A stretch of DNA of 64,000 bases, from assembly GCA_036345935.2 (NCBI GenBank), contig JADWOT020000007.1:10067990-10131989 (forward strand). The letters are read 5' to 3'. Of this stretch, positions 38,690 to 48,379 are shown in pieces. How positions within the stretch are numbered: position 1 is the stretch's first letter; each line of letters opens with the position of its first letter. Below the pieces are notes generated by a model. It was not told where the DNA came from. It ran no database searches and saw only the letters and a program-made list of their open reading frames with translations. Origin of the DNA: Taenia hydatigena (taxonomy: Eukaryota > Platyhelminthes > Cestoda > Cyclophyllidea > Taeniidae). Made by a program: the position numbers and the translations under genes.

Positions 38690-40312
38690 GAATCAACACG
38701 CATGCAAAGGAGACAATACTAATATGTCTTGGCAGAAATGTGCCACCCAAGTATTCTGTTACTATCCTTTGAGTTGGTTGTCTTTTAAGCACTCAGGTAC
38801 TCCTCTGTTGCAAAACGAGGCGCCTGTCTCAATCCCATTAAAAGAAAATAGCGACAGGCGGAGAAATTAGGACAAGGGTACTGGATAGACAGATGGAATA
38901 ACAGTCAAATTGTGGCTAAATAAAGGAGTCATCTCACCTTCCTCGTAGTTCTCTTGCCGGTGATTTCTACTGGGTTCGCAGGTTTGCCTTGGCAAAGTGT
39001 GCTGTTGGAAGTGCAATATGAGCGCTATGCGAAAAGACGTCTCCAGCGGCAGCGCCGATGGCGATCTCATCGATATCGTCAAAGAAGAGGTCATTTGACT
39101 AACGCTTGCTTTTAATTGACGGGTACACTTCCTTGCTACTTAGAAACTGCTCTCCAAAGACTTGGATATAGACTTTGCGCTTTAATCTGGCGACTACTCT
39201 CAGGGTCTGCCCTTCTAGTGAATTGTTCCTCCGCATGCTGTGACTCAAACTACCAATGTTGTCTCGATAAATATAAAATCTTCGGCAATTATAACGAGGC
39301 GAATGCTAGATTCGACCTGTGCACAAATCTATTGTAAATTTTAAGGATATCCCTCTCTGATGCATTCATTTGCACCATTATTCGAGTGTTTTAAATCTAA
39401 AGGATTACTTACTCGGCGGAAGTGATAAGATTGGGTGATTAGTGCGCCTATGGATAATAACGCTGAATTTCAAAATAGCCTGCCCGTCACACACATTGAG
39501 GTAAATAAGTAAAGCATTTTTTCACGGATAATTGCCATTAAAGAACTAAAATAGCCGCAGACCAAACTGCAATGTCATAGAATTTGACGATGCATTATAA
39601 AAATTGGCATATTTTTGCCACAATCGGCAGTCCTATGCTGCACAAGCTTAAGCAAATGCCAAAATCACTTTGCACTCACACATCCGTGCAGTCGTTTGCG
39701 GCCCAACTCACCGTGGATCGGGTAAATCAGTTAATTGACTGACCGACCAGGCAGATGACCAGTACGCGGCGAAGACGCAGCATGTGGTCCTTTCGAATGT
39801 ATCGACCCATCAATCGACTAACCACCTAAGGTGGGTGAGTCAGCAACGAGGCTTACGCTAAGAGTAGCACAGGCCACTCAACCATCCAATGGTGGCTTAA
39901 AACGTGCCTTCGCGTTGACGTTATTAACGAAGTGAGTGGTGGAATAAAAAGGTAAGAAAAGGTCAAGCAGCAGTGGCAACAGAGTTTTCAGCGCAGCGGC
40001 AGTCTACCCAACCAAAGATTTATTTTAGCAAGAGAGACTTTGAGGAGTTATGCGCAAGCAGATCCATAAAGGAACTTTAATTAGCGCAAGCATCAGCCCT
40101 TCAGTATATATTCAGACTTAGCTTGCAAAAGTTCGCAGTCTGCAAACAATTACTTTTTGCCTTCTCCTCCTCTTCAAAGATTGAGCACTACCGATTAAGT
40201 GCATTTTCTGCTATTACCTTGTCAATCCTTGAGAATAGCGATTACTTTTGCGCCTAAAATTGGCGGTTTATCGACAAATTTGCAGTTCATAATGCCACAG
40301 GTACTCACACAC
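38690..40312 (-). repeat. Arm 2 of the 1.6-kb inverted duplication
   Basis: Reverse complement of 2085-3680, separated from it by about 35 kb. Confidence 0.8.
38938..39462 (-). pseudogene. Two exons of the unidentified gene (copy 2)
   Basis: Minus-strand exons 39462-39413 and 39098-38938 have exactly the lengths and splice positions of copy 1 (50 and 161 bases; GTAAGT and GTGAGA donors). The first reads GALITQSYHFRR. The second reads DDIDEIAIGAAAGDVFSHSA, then HFAKANLRTQ followed by an in-frame TAG where copy 1 has Gln, so this copy is probably dead. The intron holds a 68-codon open frame (about 39303-39100) with GSLSHSMRRNNSLEGQTLRV that ends at the acceptor TAG; copy 1 conserves part of it. 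Confidence 0.5.
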
Positions 40313-40439
40313 TTGATATCATCATGGCACCTGCAGGATGGAGGCGACCATGGTTTCATCTGGACATTTCATGATGAAACGAAGAGTATCGAAGGATTTA
40401 CAGTGTTGCTGAAAAATGAGAACCAAATCGATTGATTAG

Positions 40440-42990
40440 ATCATTTGCAGTCAGGGCTCCTAAATGCCTTTGCTATGAACAACAACGGAGCAGGCAGAAT
40501 GTAAGCACAGTGCAGTTTAAAAGCAGAAGCACTTGAGGTGGCAATCTCACTTCCCTCAGACATCATCATTTATGATCGCTACCAACATCATTCGGACCGA
40601 CAAATGCCTCATTCCTGACCATCAGTTCACTACTAGTGTCAGATGGATGCCTCTTTCCCATCTTCATACTTTGCCTCCTCTAGAACGCAACTAAAACCAT
40701 TTATATTCCTCGCCGTTGTACCTTCACCGAGTGTGTCGCCAGAATATAGATTGGGTACGCATTTTGCGTCGACAGTATTACTTATTCGGTCGTATTGGGA
40801 GCCGGAAAAGTCTGAAGGCGCTGCATTGCGTGCGTGCTAATTTGTGGTGGGGATGCTAGATTGCAAATAGAAACATTAAGTCATAGGTCCAACAAATTAT
40901 CTAATGAATGATCCTAATCCAGATTATTTTCCTTCTAGGCACGATTCGTGACAGAAGACTCGTTAGTAGCAGCTTTAGCGAAAATTATTGCCACCTTCTG
41001 CTTAGACAGTGTAGGATTCGTAACTCTCCTAAGTTTTATCCTTGCTGGTGATAGTAACTCATGATCGCCTGACTATTTGAGTGCCCAGATGCGACGCTAA
41101 CGAGTCGGACAGATAAGTGTGTGGAGGAGGGTGGCGACATCCGAGCACCAACTACATGGTTTTATCTTTATCTGCATCTGTCTCTCCTTCAAAACCACCA
41201 ACTGGATTTTCAACCTCAGAAGCTTTTGCTAAACTGGGACTGCAGAGTTTGTAAAAACAAAGACCGGATTGTAGTATATTCCGTTTTGTAGATTGTGCAG
41301 TACGAGCATAATGTTTCAGAACAGTCCACCTGCTTTGAGAAAAAAGTTTGCAATAGTAAGCGCTCTTAGATGATCTCTTTTACGGGTAGTGCAATAATTA
41401 ATAACAATTTTTGCAATTTTATGATCGACCGTGCCTAGACCAGTCTTTGCACGAGATTGGAACCACCGTACGCAAGATCGCTACTGGTGAGGCCAACACA
41501 ACTCTGAATCCTTTCCAGCATCCCGCTATCCTACTGTGCGAATGAATGTACGATTCTTGCAGTATATTATGCTCTTCCATGTGCGTACTCGGCTCTGTTT
41601 GATTGAAGGCCTCTGGACTTCTGTACAGCCCACTTATCGGCTACTAGTAGCACACAGACTGCGCTGGACGCGCTTAAGACTCCATTTTATAGCAATCTCT
41701 AATTCGATAGAATGCAGAGGTGATGGGAGGAGTAGCACCTGTTGACTGCTGCTGTTCCGTCGCTTATTGCCAATATTGTGCTCTCGCGTGGACTTTGCCT
41801 TTAGACTTCAAAAGATGTAGGTCTGTTTTATCAAAGAATATTTCTGCCCTGATTTTTATCGCAATTGCAATGCACAACAAAGTCAGGATGGTAACATCAA
41901 AAGCAAACATCGATTTCTTACTTATAGAGGTAAGCGAAGGCCACATTTACAGTGTTAATTTGGGGCGTAGCCTGACTTCGTTATCGTTGTATTTGCCACT
42001 CTCATTTAAATGACAGTCGCGTCAAGCATTCGATAAAACTCACGTCGCTACTGGTACTGCATTGTATGCTTGGCTATTCGGATGTTTCTAATGTGTGCGG
42101 CTGTTTAGGTGCTATGAGACTAGTAATGCAAGATTTCCTGCTTAGATTTTTTTGCTGTCGATTTTGTTCCCCGTCTTCATCACCTACCAGAGCCAGCAAG
42201 ACCGATTTTTTTATTCAGGTGTTGTGAGCACACTAGAGGTGGCAGAGCGGGCAGCATTCTCACCTGAGGAGTTAATACAACTGTAAGAATCTGATAAAAT
42301 CTCAAATACGTTTGTCATAACCAGGACTTATCCATTACGAAAACTAGCTAACGTTTAGTGGCAAGTGCCTCTTATAAAAATGGGAGACAAGCTGGCAATT
42401 TCGACTCTACACCTTTACCAACGTTTTTGTTTTATTGACTTAGTCTTGAATAACAACCTTTTCTGGGTTGTCGACTTTATTAGCCTTCTTTTGCTCCATC
42501 TTCAATGCACGAGTAAATTCCAAAACGGCTGCTTTTTTCGACAAGGAGGTAGATGCTATGGCAGTTCACCATACTGTGTCTTACTTTTAGTCCGCAGGAT
42601 GTTGATGAGCACGAGTCCGGTTCCGTTGGACGCTGGGCGCTAATTGTTATAATTATTTCAGTGGTTGGCATCAATGCTTGTTTTTGATTCGACTTCAAGG
42701 CTTCAGCAGCACTGGCATACTTGTGTAAATGTGTTTGAAGGGTTGGATGCAGTAAATCATTCACTTCCCTCCATAAGCTCGCAAGCACATTGCTAAGCCA
42801 TGGCTCTGCTGACGCGCAATGACATCTCAAAATCAGTTGGAAGTAATAGTGATGCCACAACTAGTCATATTATTCTCACCAACCAGATTTATAAATGAAG
42901 TCTGACTGAGTTTATTGTTGATAGCTAACAAAAACCACTAAAATGATCCAGTTAATATTAGCGACTAAAGGCAAAAATAAAAGACTTGCC
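40440..42990. other. Weak ORFs only
   Basis: A possible exon at 41837-41930 (+), following TTTTATCAAAG and ending GAG|GTAAGC, encodes LIFIAIAMHNKVRMVTSK. A 126-codon minus-strand frame (42480-42860) includes WREVNDLLHPTLQTHLHKYA, while the plus strand has a strong acceptor at 42651. I could not decide between them and call none. Confidence 0.3.
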
Positions 42991-43020
42991 TGCATTACTG
43001 CCCTTATTTATTTGCCGCAG

Positions 43021-43523
43021 GTTATTCTCACACTATTTTAAAGGTTCGAACCGTATTAGTAGCAGACTGGTGAGTGCACAAAATTCATTAGTTTCGCAAA
43101 GTTTTCAACGAAGTCTAAGGGATTCAAAGCTAATCGGAATTCAGCGGGATGTAAAGTCAGAGACTAGTGAGTTACAGTAAGAGCCTACAAATCAGGGCTC
43201 GGGTAAACTATTACTCCACTGTTGAATAGATTTTGGGCTTCTTCGAGCAGAAGTCACAATCCGCTTCGACTTAACGCGTTACAGCAGTTTAGGGGCGCTG
43301 AGTTCTCCAGAGAAGAAGGAGGTACAGATGGGTTTATAAATTAGTTATTAAAGATCGCTAAGTAGAAATATAAATAAGTTTTGATAAGAAACTCAAGCGT
43401 GTTCCAGAATTCAAGCCTGCTTTTGGTGATCAACGACGAAGACCTCGTGCTCAATTCATCGTCAACACCAGTAAGTTGAGTTAGCATCGGATGTGTTCAG
43501 ATATGTCTACTCTTCACTTCTGA
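43021..43523 (+). CDS. Unidentified gene, four 3' exons
   Basis: Exons 43021-43176, 43251-43321, 43408-43470 and 43501-43523 (TGA). Sites: TATTTGCCGCAG in, ACA|GTAAGA, CTTCGAGCAG in, GGAG|GTACAG, GTGTTCCAG in, CCA|GTAAGT, ATGTGTTCAG in. Phases agree at all three junctions (2, 1, 1), with introns of 74, 86 and 30 bases; chance agreement is unlikely. The encoded end of the protein is serine/arginine-rich: SSRLVSAQNSLVSQSFQRSL, then LRLNALQQFRGAEFSREEG, FKPAFGDQRRRPRAQFIVNT and a short NMSTLHF terminus. No domain recognised; it reads like a disordered basic tail. Upstream exons are not identified. Confidence 0.5.
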
Positions 43524-43576
43524 CGCATAGATAAATGATTTGAAGTATGCGCGCTACAGTTCTGATTTTGTATTTA

Positions 43577-43625
43577 AAATGATGATGCTGATGCTGATGC
43601 TGATGATGCTGGTGATGATGGTGAA
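43577..43625. repeat. GATGCT/GATGAT microsatellite
   Basis: Triplet run based on GAT and GCT. The overlapping minus-strand frame ends in a Ser/Ala run made by it. Confidence 0.85.
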
Positions 43626-43639
43626 ATTGATCGCCAGGC

Positions 43640-44640
43640 TGTCGTTGCACACTGACCGTCGCACACACCGTTGCCTAATTTTCTATCACCCTTCGCCTTT
43701 CCGTTCGACTGGAAGCCTGGATCATGGTGTTTATTGTTGCTGCGAAGTTCACTCTTTGCAGTTGCTAACCCTCCTGATTGCAACATTCTCTGTTCATCGT
43801 GTATGTGTATTCCTATTTAGAGCCATTTTCCTCCTATCTTCACCACAAAGTTGCGTACACACTGATTAAATAAAGACATGGCATCCTTTTAACCTCACCG
43901 AAGAACTTAAGGTTAAGTACGTAGCTCACTAGTTTCTTTGAGCCAATTATATTTTTTGAATAAATGAGTTTATTCGGTTCGGCACACGCTGCCCACACCA
44001 GCCGCAGAATAGTCTGCATGCCGCGTAGGTCAAGAATCTCAGTTAATAAGGTGACTATCTTATGTGTGGATGTGAATTGGCGATTACCGCTAGGCGGAAC
44101 TACGCTTGAAGAGAGGGAGCGTAATGAAAGGATAACTGATCCATTTTAAAGCCGACATCCAGGGCCTTCTCACCTCGTGCATTACGCTATTGTCATTAGA
44201 CATTGCGTATGTTGCGTAGATGATGACAGCCACAAACTCTATAATGCTCTTAAGCTCCTGCGACTTGTTCTTTACTTCCGCAGAATGCTTTCCGGTACGC
44301 CTGTAGTTTCTCAGTTTGTCCGCTCATAATCAGCTTCACTTTCGTTCCTTTTATTTACTTGTTTCTTGTCCTTAACAAATCTTCTGCTACTTTTGATGAT
44401 AATTTCGTGGGATAATAAAAGCTCGGACAACTGAAGTTGGGGTGTTTCGTCTATATTTTCTTCCTTGCTGGGTGAGGATTAACCTGATTTCACGTGACGA
44501 AGTTTTGACAGAGCTTAACAAAAACGTTGATTACTAACTTCGTTATTAAAGATTCCGTAAGGACCCACACTAAATAGCAGCACGTTAAGGTGCAATGGAG
44601 GCAAAAGTGGAGGCGGCTTGAGAATTCAACGCTAACATCG
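43640..44640. other. No supported gene
   Basis: The minus-strand frame at 43574-43820 (with RSNNKHHDPGFQSNGKAKGD) is protein-like but lacks splice support, and an opposing plus-strand frame is longer. Nothing else seen. Confidence 0.3.
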
Positions 44641-44653
44641 TTGACGTTTACAC

Positions 44654-44754
44654 CTGATTGTTCAGATGGGTCATTCGTGCAAAGCAGGTTGAACAAAAGT
44701 GCTTTACGACTCCTCTCCATCCTTCTGCCGTTTTCGGAGTTCTTGCACTCCACA
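44654..44754 (-). CDS. C2H2 zinc-finger exon
   Basis: Minus-strand exon after CGAAAATAG, ending AATCAG|GTGTAA in phase 0. The frame ends VVKHFCSTCFARMTHLNNQ: a Cys-X2-Cys pair followed by an Arg and Leu spaced as in a classical finger helix, with the two His expected in the next exon. The same exon-splits-finger arrangement is seen in the 60-kb gene. I could not find the His-containing exon, and an overlapping frame is also open, so this is tentative. Confidence 0.35.
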
Positions 44755-44759
44755 CTATT

Positions 44760-46020
44760 TTCGCGCTTTCGTTAAAAAAACTGACAATTTAACACACTTG
44801 CTGCATGATTTTGGTAAAACTTTATGCAACCAAATGCTGTTACAAAATAATCAAATCTAAACAACAAGCAAAACTTGAGACTGGTAGCCACGTGCCGAAC
44901 CGAACATGATTAATTATATTCTTTTCAAGGCACTCACGCTAAAATTGCGCAGCCGAAATCTTCACAATTCCTTAAAAAACTCATGTCCATCGTCACAAAA
45001 GAAAGATTTGAAGCTTAAAAGTGCGAGTGCAAATTAAAAGAAAGTTCTGCATTATTGATGGATCTGATATAAAGATCCTATAAGTTATTGTGACAGCGCA
45101 AATGCGTGATTAAGGGAAAGCGACAAATGCGCGCCTACCAAATATCCTGGCCAGTATTTATAAATGATGATAGCCGCCTCTTCAGGTGCCAAGGATGTAA
45201 CCCTTAGTGCACAGCGATTCAGCAATTGCCTTCCAGGCTCTTGACCGTGTCAATGCGCTTCGACTTTGCAGGATTGTTTTGATGCATTCTAAGAGCTGGG
45301 TAGTTGAGGGCGTTAAAAGCGACTTTCTAAATATGTTCAACAACGCATTATGCGTGGTGTATGGTTTAATAAACTCCTTTTTATTTTATCAGCTAAGTGA
45401 TGACAGTATCATATAATAAGCGACCAACCACCCCTACATACTACTCTTTAGGAAAGTGGTTGCATAAAATCACGTTCCCATGATTAAGGCTGAAAAAGTG
45501 TGCATACACCGTCTTCGGTTACATGAGTTCGAGTTTCACTAATCACTTACTTTCTCACTGATGCTGCAATCGCGTTCAATGTCGAGTAGAGAGGCATACA
45601 TGTCATGCTTACTCTATACTTTCAATTTCTTTAGAACCATTCCCGTCTGCGCAGTGACTGTCAATTTCGCTCCGCAACTAGATTTAACATAGTGCAAAAA
45701 ATAAATTACTTTGATTTCGGAGAAAAGCGCTTAAGCCATAGAAAGAGAATCCGTAGTTAAACTGTCTTAAAAATTAAGGAATCATTGGACGGATAGTCAA
45801 CTCAATAATTAATAGGACTTATATTTAGAAATCGTAACTCCACATAAGTCAAACAACATCTGTGTGCACTGTCGAAAATGAATATGCATCCATTTTTAAC
45901 GATTTCTTAATTCATTGAGAGCGCATCCGAATCCTGAGACCCCATGCATCCGTAGTTCGTAGAATGAGCAAGTTTTAGATGCGTTTTTTTGACTTAAGTA
46001 ATTATGCACACTTAACTTAA
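44760..46020. other. No supported gene
   Basis: Open frame 45207-45416 (+) has no splice support. No shared repeats found. Confidence 0.3.
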
Positions 46021-46022
46021 AA

Positions 46023-46258
46023 TCAGGATAATAGCATGTAAAAATGATTAGGAAAGACAGAGGTAAGCCAGCTTTTACATTGCGAAATGCGCTTCTTTGA
46101 ATTGCGGACAATGCCATTCGGACCCTCTTGCGTAGCATCCACCCACAAACGTCCGGTGCAAACAGCATAAGTAGGTTTGCCCCAAAGGTAAACATGACCT
46201 ATTCTTATGACTTTCCTGCCTTTAATATAGACACCCGAGAGCATTATACTACCCAATC
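46023..46258 (-). CDS. Possible terminal exon, unidentified
   Basis: Minus-strand frame opened after TCAAACACCAG (phase 1) and closed by TGA at 46023. It reads MLSGVYIKGRKVIRIGHVYL, then GKPTYAVCTGRLWVDATQEG and NGIVRNSKKRISQCKSWL. Composition is convincingly protein-like and basic toward the end. Family not recognised. It lies downstream of the next gene on the same strand and could be a separate gene or an alternative 3' end. Confidence 0.4.
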
Positions 46259-46484
46259 CTGGTGTTTGACCGCCTGTGAGACGCAGGGCTGAACTTAAGC
46301 CAAACGGAATGCCGTTTTCTGGTACGTGGACACGTCAGAAGGGACGACAGTCATTAAATGCCGAACAAACCTAATAAGAAAATGACCAACGATAATCAGC
46401 AGACAAGGCCTGACAGTTTGGCAAATTACTGTTTCTAAATAATCCTGCTTATTGCCACCGTAAATTGCTCAACAACCTGTAGAA

Positions 46485-46943
46485 TCAGTCGGCATCTTTC
46501 GCAGCTTTTCTGATCAACTGTCGGGAGCACGTGTGTTGAAGCTGCAGGGAATCCCATTTCGCTAAGGTGATGCTCTATTCAACTAATTGCTCATCCTTCT
46601 TCCCCTTCTTCTCCTTGTCCTAATCCTCACCCTTTCCAGCTGCTGAGCGCACTAGTGCATCTGCCTCCGTTCCATCCACGCAATGTGACACACTATGAAG
46701 TAGTGCATGGAAGTGCTCAAATCCTTTAGAATTGAACCCTTCCTTATTGACTTAGAACAAAAAAGTTGCATCAAAAATGCCTTGATTAACACAAAATGAA
46801 TTCGCTAGATTTAATTAAGGCGCAAAATTATACTGCGTTTCAGGATTGCAATCGCATCAGCCTCTGAACAAAGTCAGGGTGAAAATACCTACTTTGTTCC
46901 CCGAAGTCTCAATAGCCATAGCTCGTAGGCAAGAGTGCGACTG
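46485..46943 (-). CDS. Unidentified gene, three 3' exons
   Basis: Minus-strand exons 46943-46893, 46692-46631 and 46561-46485 (TGA). Sites: CCACTTCACAG in, CAAA|GTAGGT, CTACTTCATAG in, AAGG|GTGAGG, ATCACCTTAG in. Phases agree at both junctions (2 and 1); introns are 200 and 69 bases. The product ends with SRTLAYELWLLRLRGT, VSHCVDGTEADALVRSAAGK and KWDSLQLQHTCSRQLIRKAA. No family recognised. The endogenous viral element begins about 290 bases beyond the most upstream exon seen, so it sits in an intron or the 5' flank of this gene. Confidence 0.5.
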
Positions 46944-47230
46944 CTGTGAAGTGGAACCTTTATAAGAAAACACACAGCAATTAATTATGGCTCGACAGAA
47001 CTCTGGTGTTTCCAAACTAAGCTCTATAAAACAGTACCCTTTACTTCGGAGGCCATACCGGCCAAGAGTTCCTGCTGGACGGGTTCATTTACTTGATTAT
47101 GTGTTCTTCAGAGTATGCAAGGAATCCCTCGTAGGCCAGGGCCGTGTCGAGCCCGGTACTTCGCGCAATCCTTTTGTGAGTTTTAATTGGCTGGTTCATC
47201 AATGCAGCATTAACTGCACTGCAAATTAGA

Positions 47231-47988
47231 GGTTTTGAAAGGTTTACCTTCAATTTCTTCAACTACATGAAGGAGGACATCAGAAGAATCAAAGAGCAGC
47301 ATGAAAATCACATATACGCAATCGTGGGGAAAGAAAATTTCAAAAAATTCAAAAATTTAAAAATTCATTCATCTTAGAAATCACTGGCAGCCAAATAGAA
47401 TACGCAGCGCCCTTGGCACAACAGTGCATTTTGAACAAGCATACGGAACTGGTGAAGATAACAGAAAATACTGCTCCAAAGAATGCGAGTACTTTGAAGT
47501 CAAAACACTACCAAAATCAAGATGAATCGGATTTGGTAGCCATGGATATCAAACAAGAAGACGAACTAAAGGAAGTCATAAGAAGATAACCAGGTTCATT
47601 TCTCAAATTGGGACACAATATGATAAGATTTAGTAACATCTTCCATCAATCTCCCGAAAGAAATTTCAAAACTGAAGTACACTACTACTGGGGAGATCCA
47701 GGAGTGGGAAAGAGTAGGAGAGCAGCTGAAGAAGAAGCCAAAGCAACAAACGAAGGGATATTTTATAAAAGTAGAGGACCTTGGTGATGCTTCTATGAAA
47801 ATCAGGAAAATGTTATTATAGATGATTTCTACGGGTGGATACCTTATGATGAAATGCTATAAGTATGTGACATGTATCCATATCAGTCCCTGGTGAAGGG
47901 GTCCTTCAAAATGCTCAACTCCAAAAGGATATGGATAACATCCAACAAGCCACGATTGCGTACATGTAATTGTCATACTGCTCTTTGA
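47231..47988 (+). pseudogene. Endogenous circovirus-like Rep pseudogene
   Basis: Relic of a CRESS-DNA virus replication initiator (HUH endonuclease plus SF3 helicase), read in three successive frames. Frame 1 (47231-47374) carries the motif I region (FTFNFFNY) and stops at TAG 47375. Frame 2 (about 47380-47522) carries motif III, YCSKE at 47469-47483, and stops at TGA 47523; the segment that should hold motif II (HxQ) is missing. Frame 3 (47526-47988) carries Walker A GDPGVGKS (47692-47715), Walker B VIIDDF followed by YGW (47812-47838) and motif C ITSN (47935-47946), interrupted by TAA 47587, TGA 47785 and TAA 47860. The DDFYGW string is typical of Circoviridae. After motif C similarity ends abruptly at about 47950, where an inverted Rep fragment begins. 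Clearly non-functional. Established: motif order and identity of the family; inferred: integration into host DNA, given flanking host exons. Confidence 0.9.
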
Positions 47989-48055
47989 TTCTTCTGATGT
48001 CCTCCTCTGTGTAGTTAAATAAAGTAAAGGTGAACTTCTAAAAGCCTTTGCGTTC
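47950..48055 (-). pseudogene. Second, inverted Rep amino-terminal fragment
   Basis: The minus strand encodes KFTFTLFNYTEEDIRRIKEQ followed by YMYAIV, matching the start of the plus-strand Rep at 47237-47325 (by eye about 85% identical over 88 bases). It is preceded by an in-frame TAG near 48036, so no start codon is evident. It abuts the end of the plus-strand helicase domain tail to tail. Its motif I (FTLFNY) is closer to the family norm than that of the first copy. Confidence 0.85.
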
Positions 48056-48188
48056 CTATAGGTCACAATATGAATATAAGATGTTAGTCAGATTTCAATC
48101 TACGCGTGTCTGCGTTCCATTCGAGCCACATGGATATTGGCCTTTTCTTTAATTGTACGCTGCTTACATGCTGCGTGTGGTGAGTCAT

Positions 48189-48221
48189 CAGACGTGGTGA
48201 ATAGTACTGCCACCGCGTCTG
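48189..48221 (+). other. Degenerate circovirus-type replication-origin hairpin
   Basis: An 11-bp stem, CAGACGTGGTG paired with CACCGCGTCTG (one G.T wobble), encloses the 11-base loop AATAGTACTGC. The loop holds TAGTACTGC, which differs at two positions, both transitions, from the circovirus nonanucleotide TAGTATTAC. It lies between the inverted Rep start (ends about 48055) and the capsid-like start (48286), the expected place for a circovirus origin. Nicking function is presumably lost. Confidence 0.75.
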
Positions 48222-48285
48222 TTTCACGCGATGATAGGCTGGATCTTCTATAAATATGACTAATGAATGACGTCATTATGCCGTC

Positions 48286-48375
48286 ATGGTGGGTCCTCCC
48301 ACGAAGCGTAGGAGCACAATGAGGCTTCGTAGATTTCGGCGTAGGGCGTATCGTAGGCGCTATCGTCATAGTTAA
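48286..48375 (+). pseudogene. Arginine-rich capsid amino-terminus relic
   Basis: From ATG 48286, or more plausibly ATG 48319, the plus strand encodes a short arginine-dense peptide (MRLRRFRRRAYRRRYRHS) ending in TAA at 48373. An arginine-rich amino terminus is the hallmark of circovirus capsid proteins. Its position and divergent orientation relative to the inverted Rep fragment and the hairpin fit that role. No downstream capsid jelly-roll sequence could be recognised, so the rest is lost or frameshifted beyond recognition by eye. Confidence 0.65.
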
Positions 48376-48379
48376 AGCT

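Noticed and set aside
41837..41930. Possible exon with a strong GTAAGC donor resembling a receptor TM1-loop
   Set aside because: The resemblance is short, the acceptor is weak and no neighbouring exon continues it.
42480..42860. 126-codon minus-strand ORF
   Set aside because: Opposed by a plus-strand frame with a better acceptor, no motif; a frame of this length can occur by chance in 64 kb.
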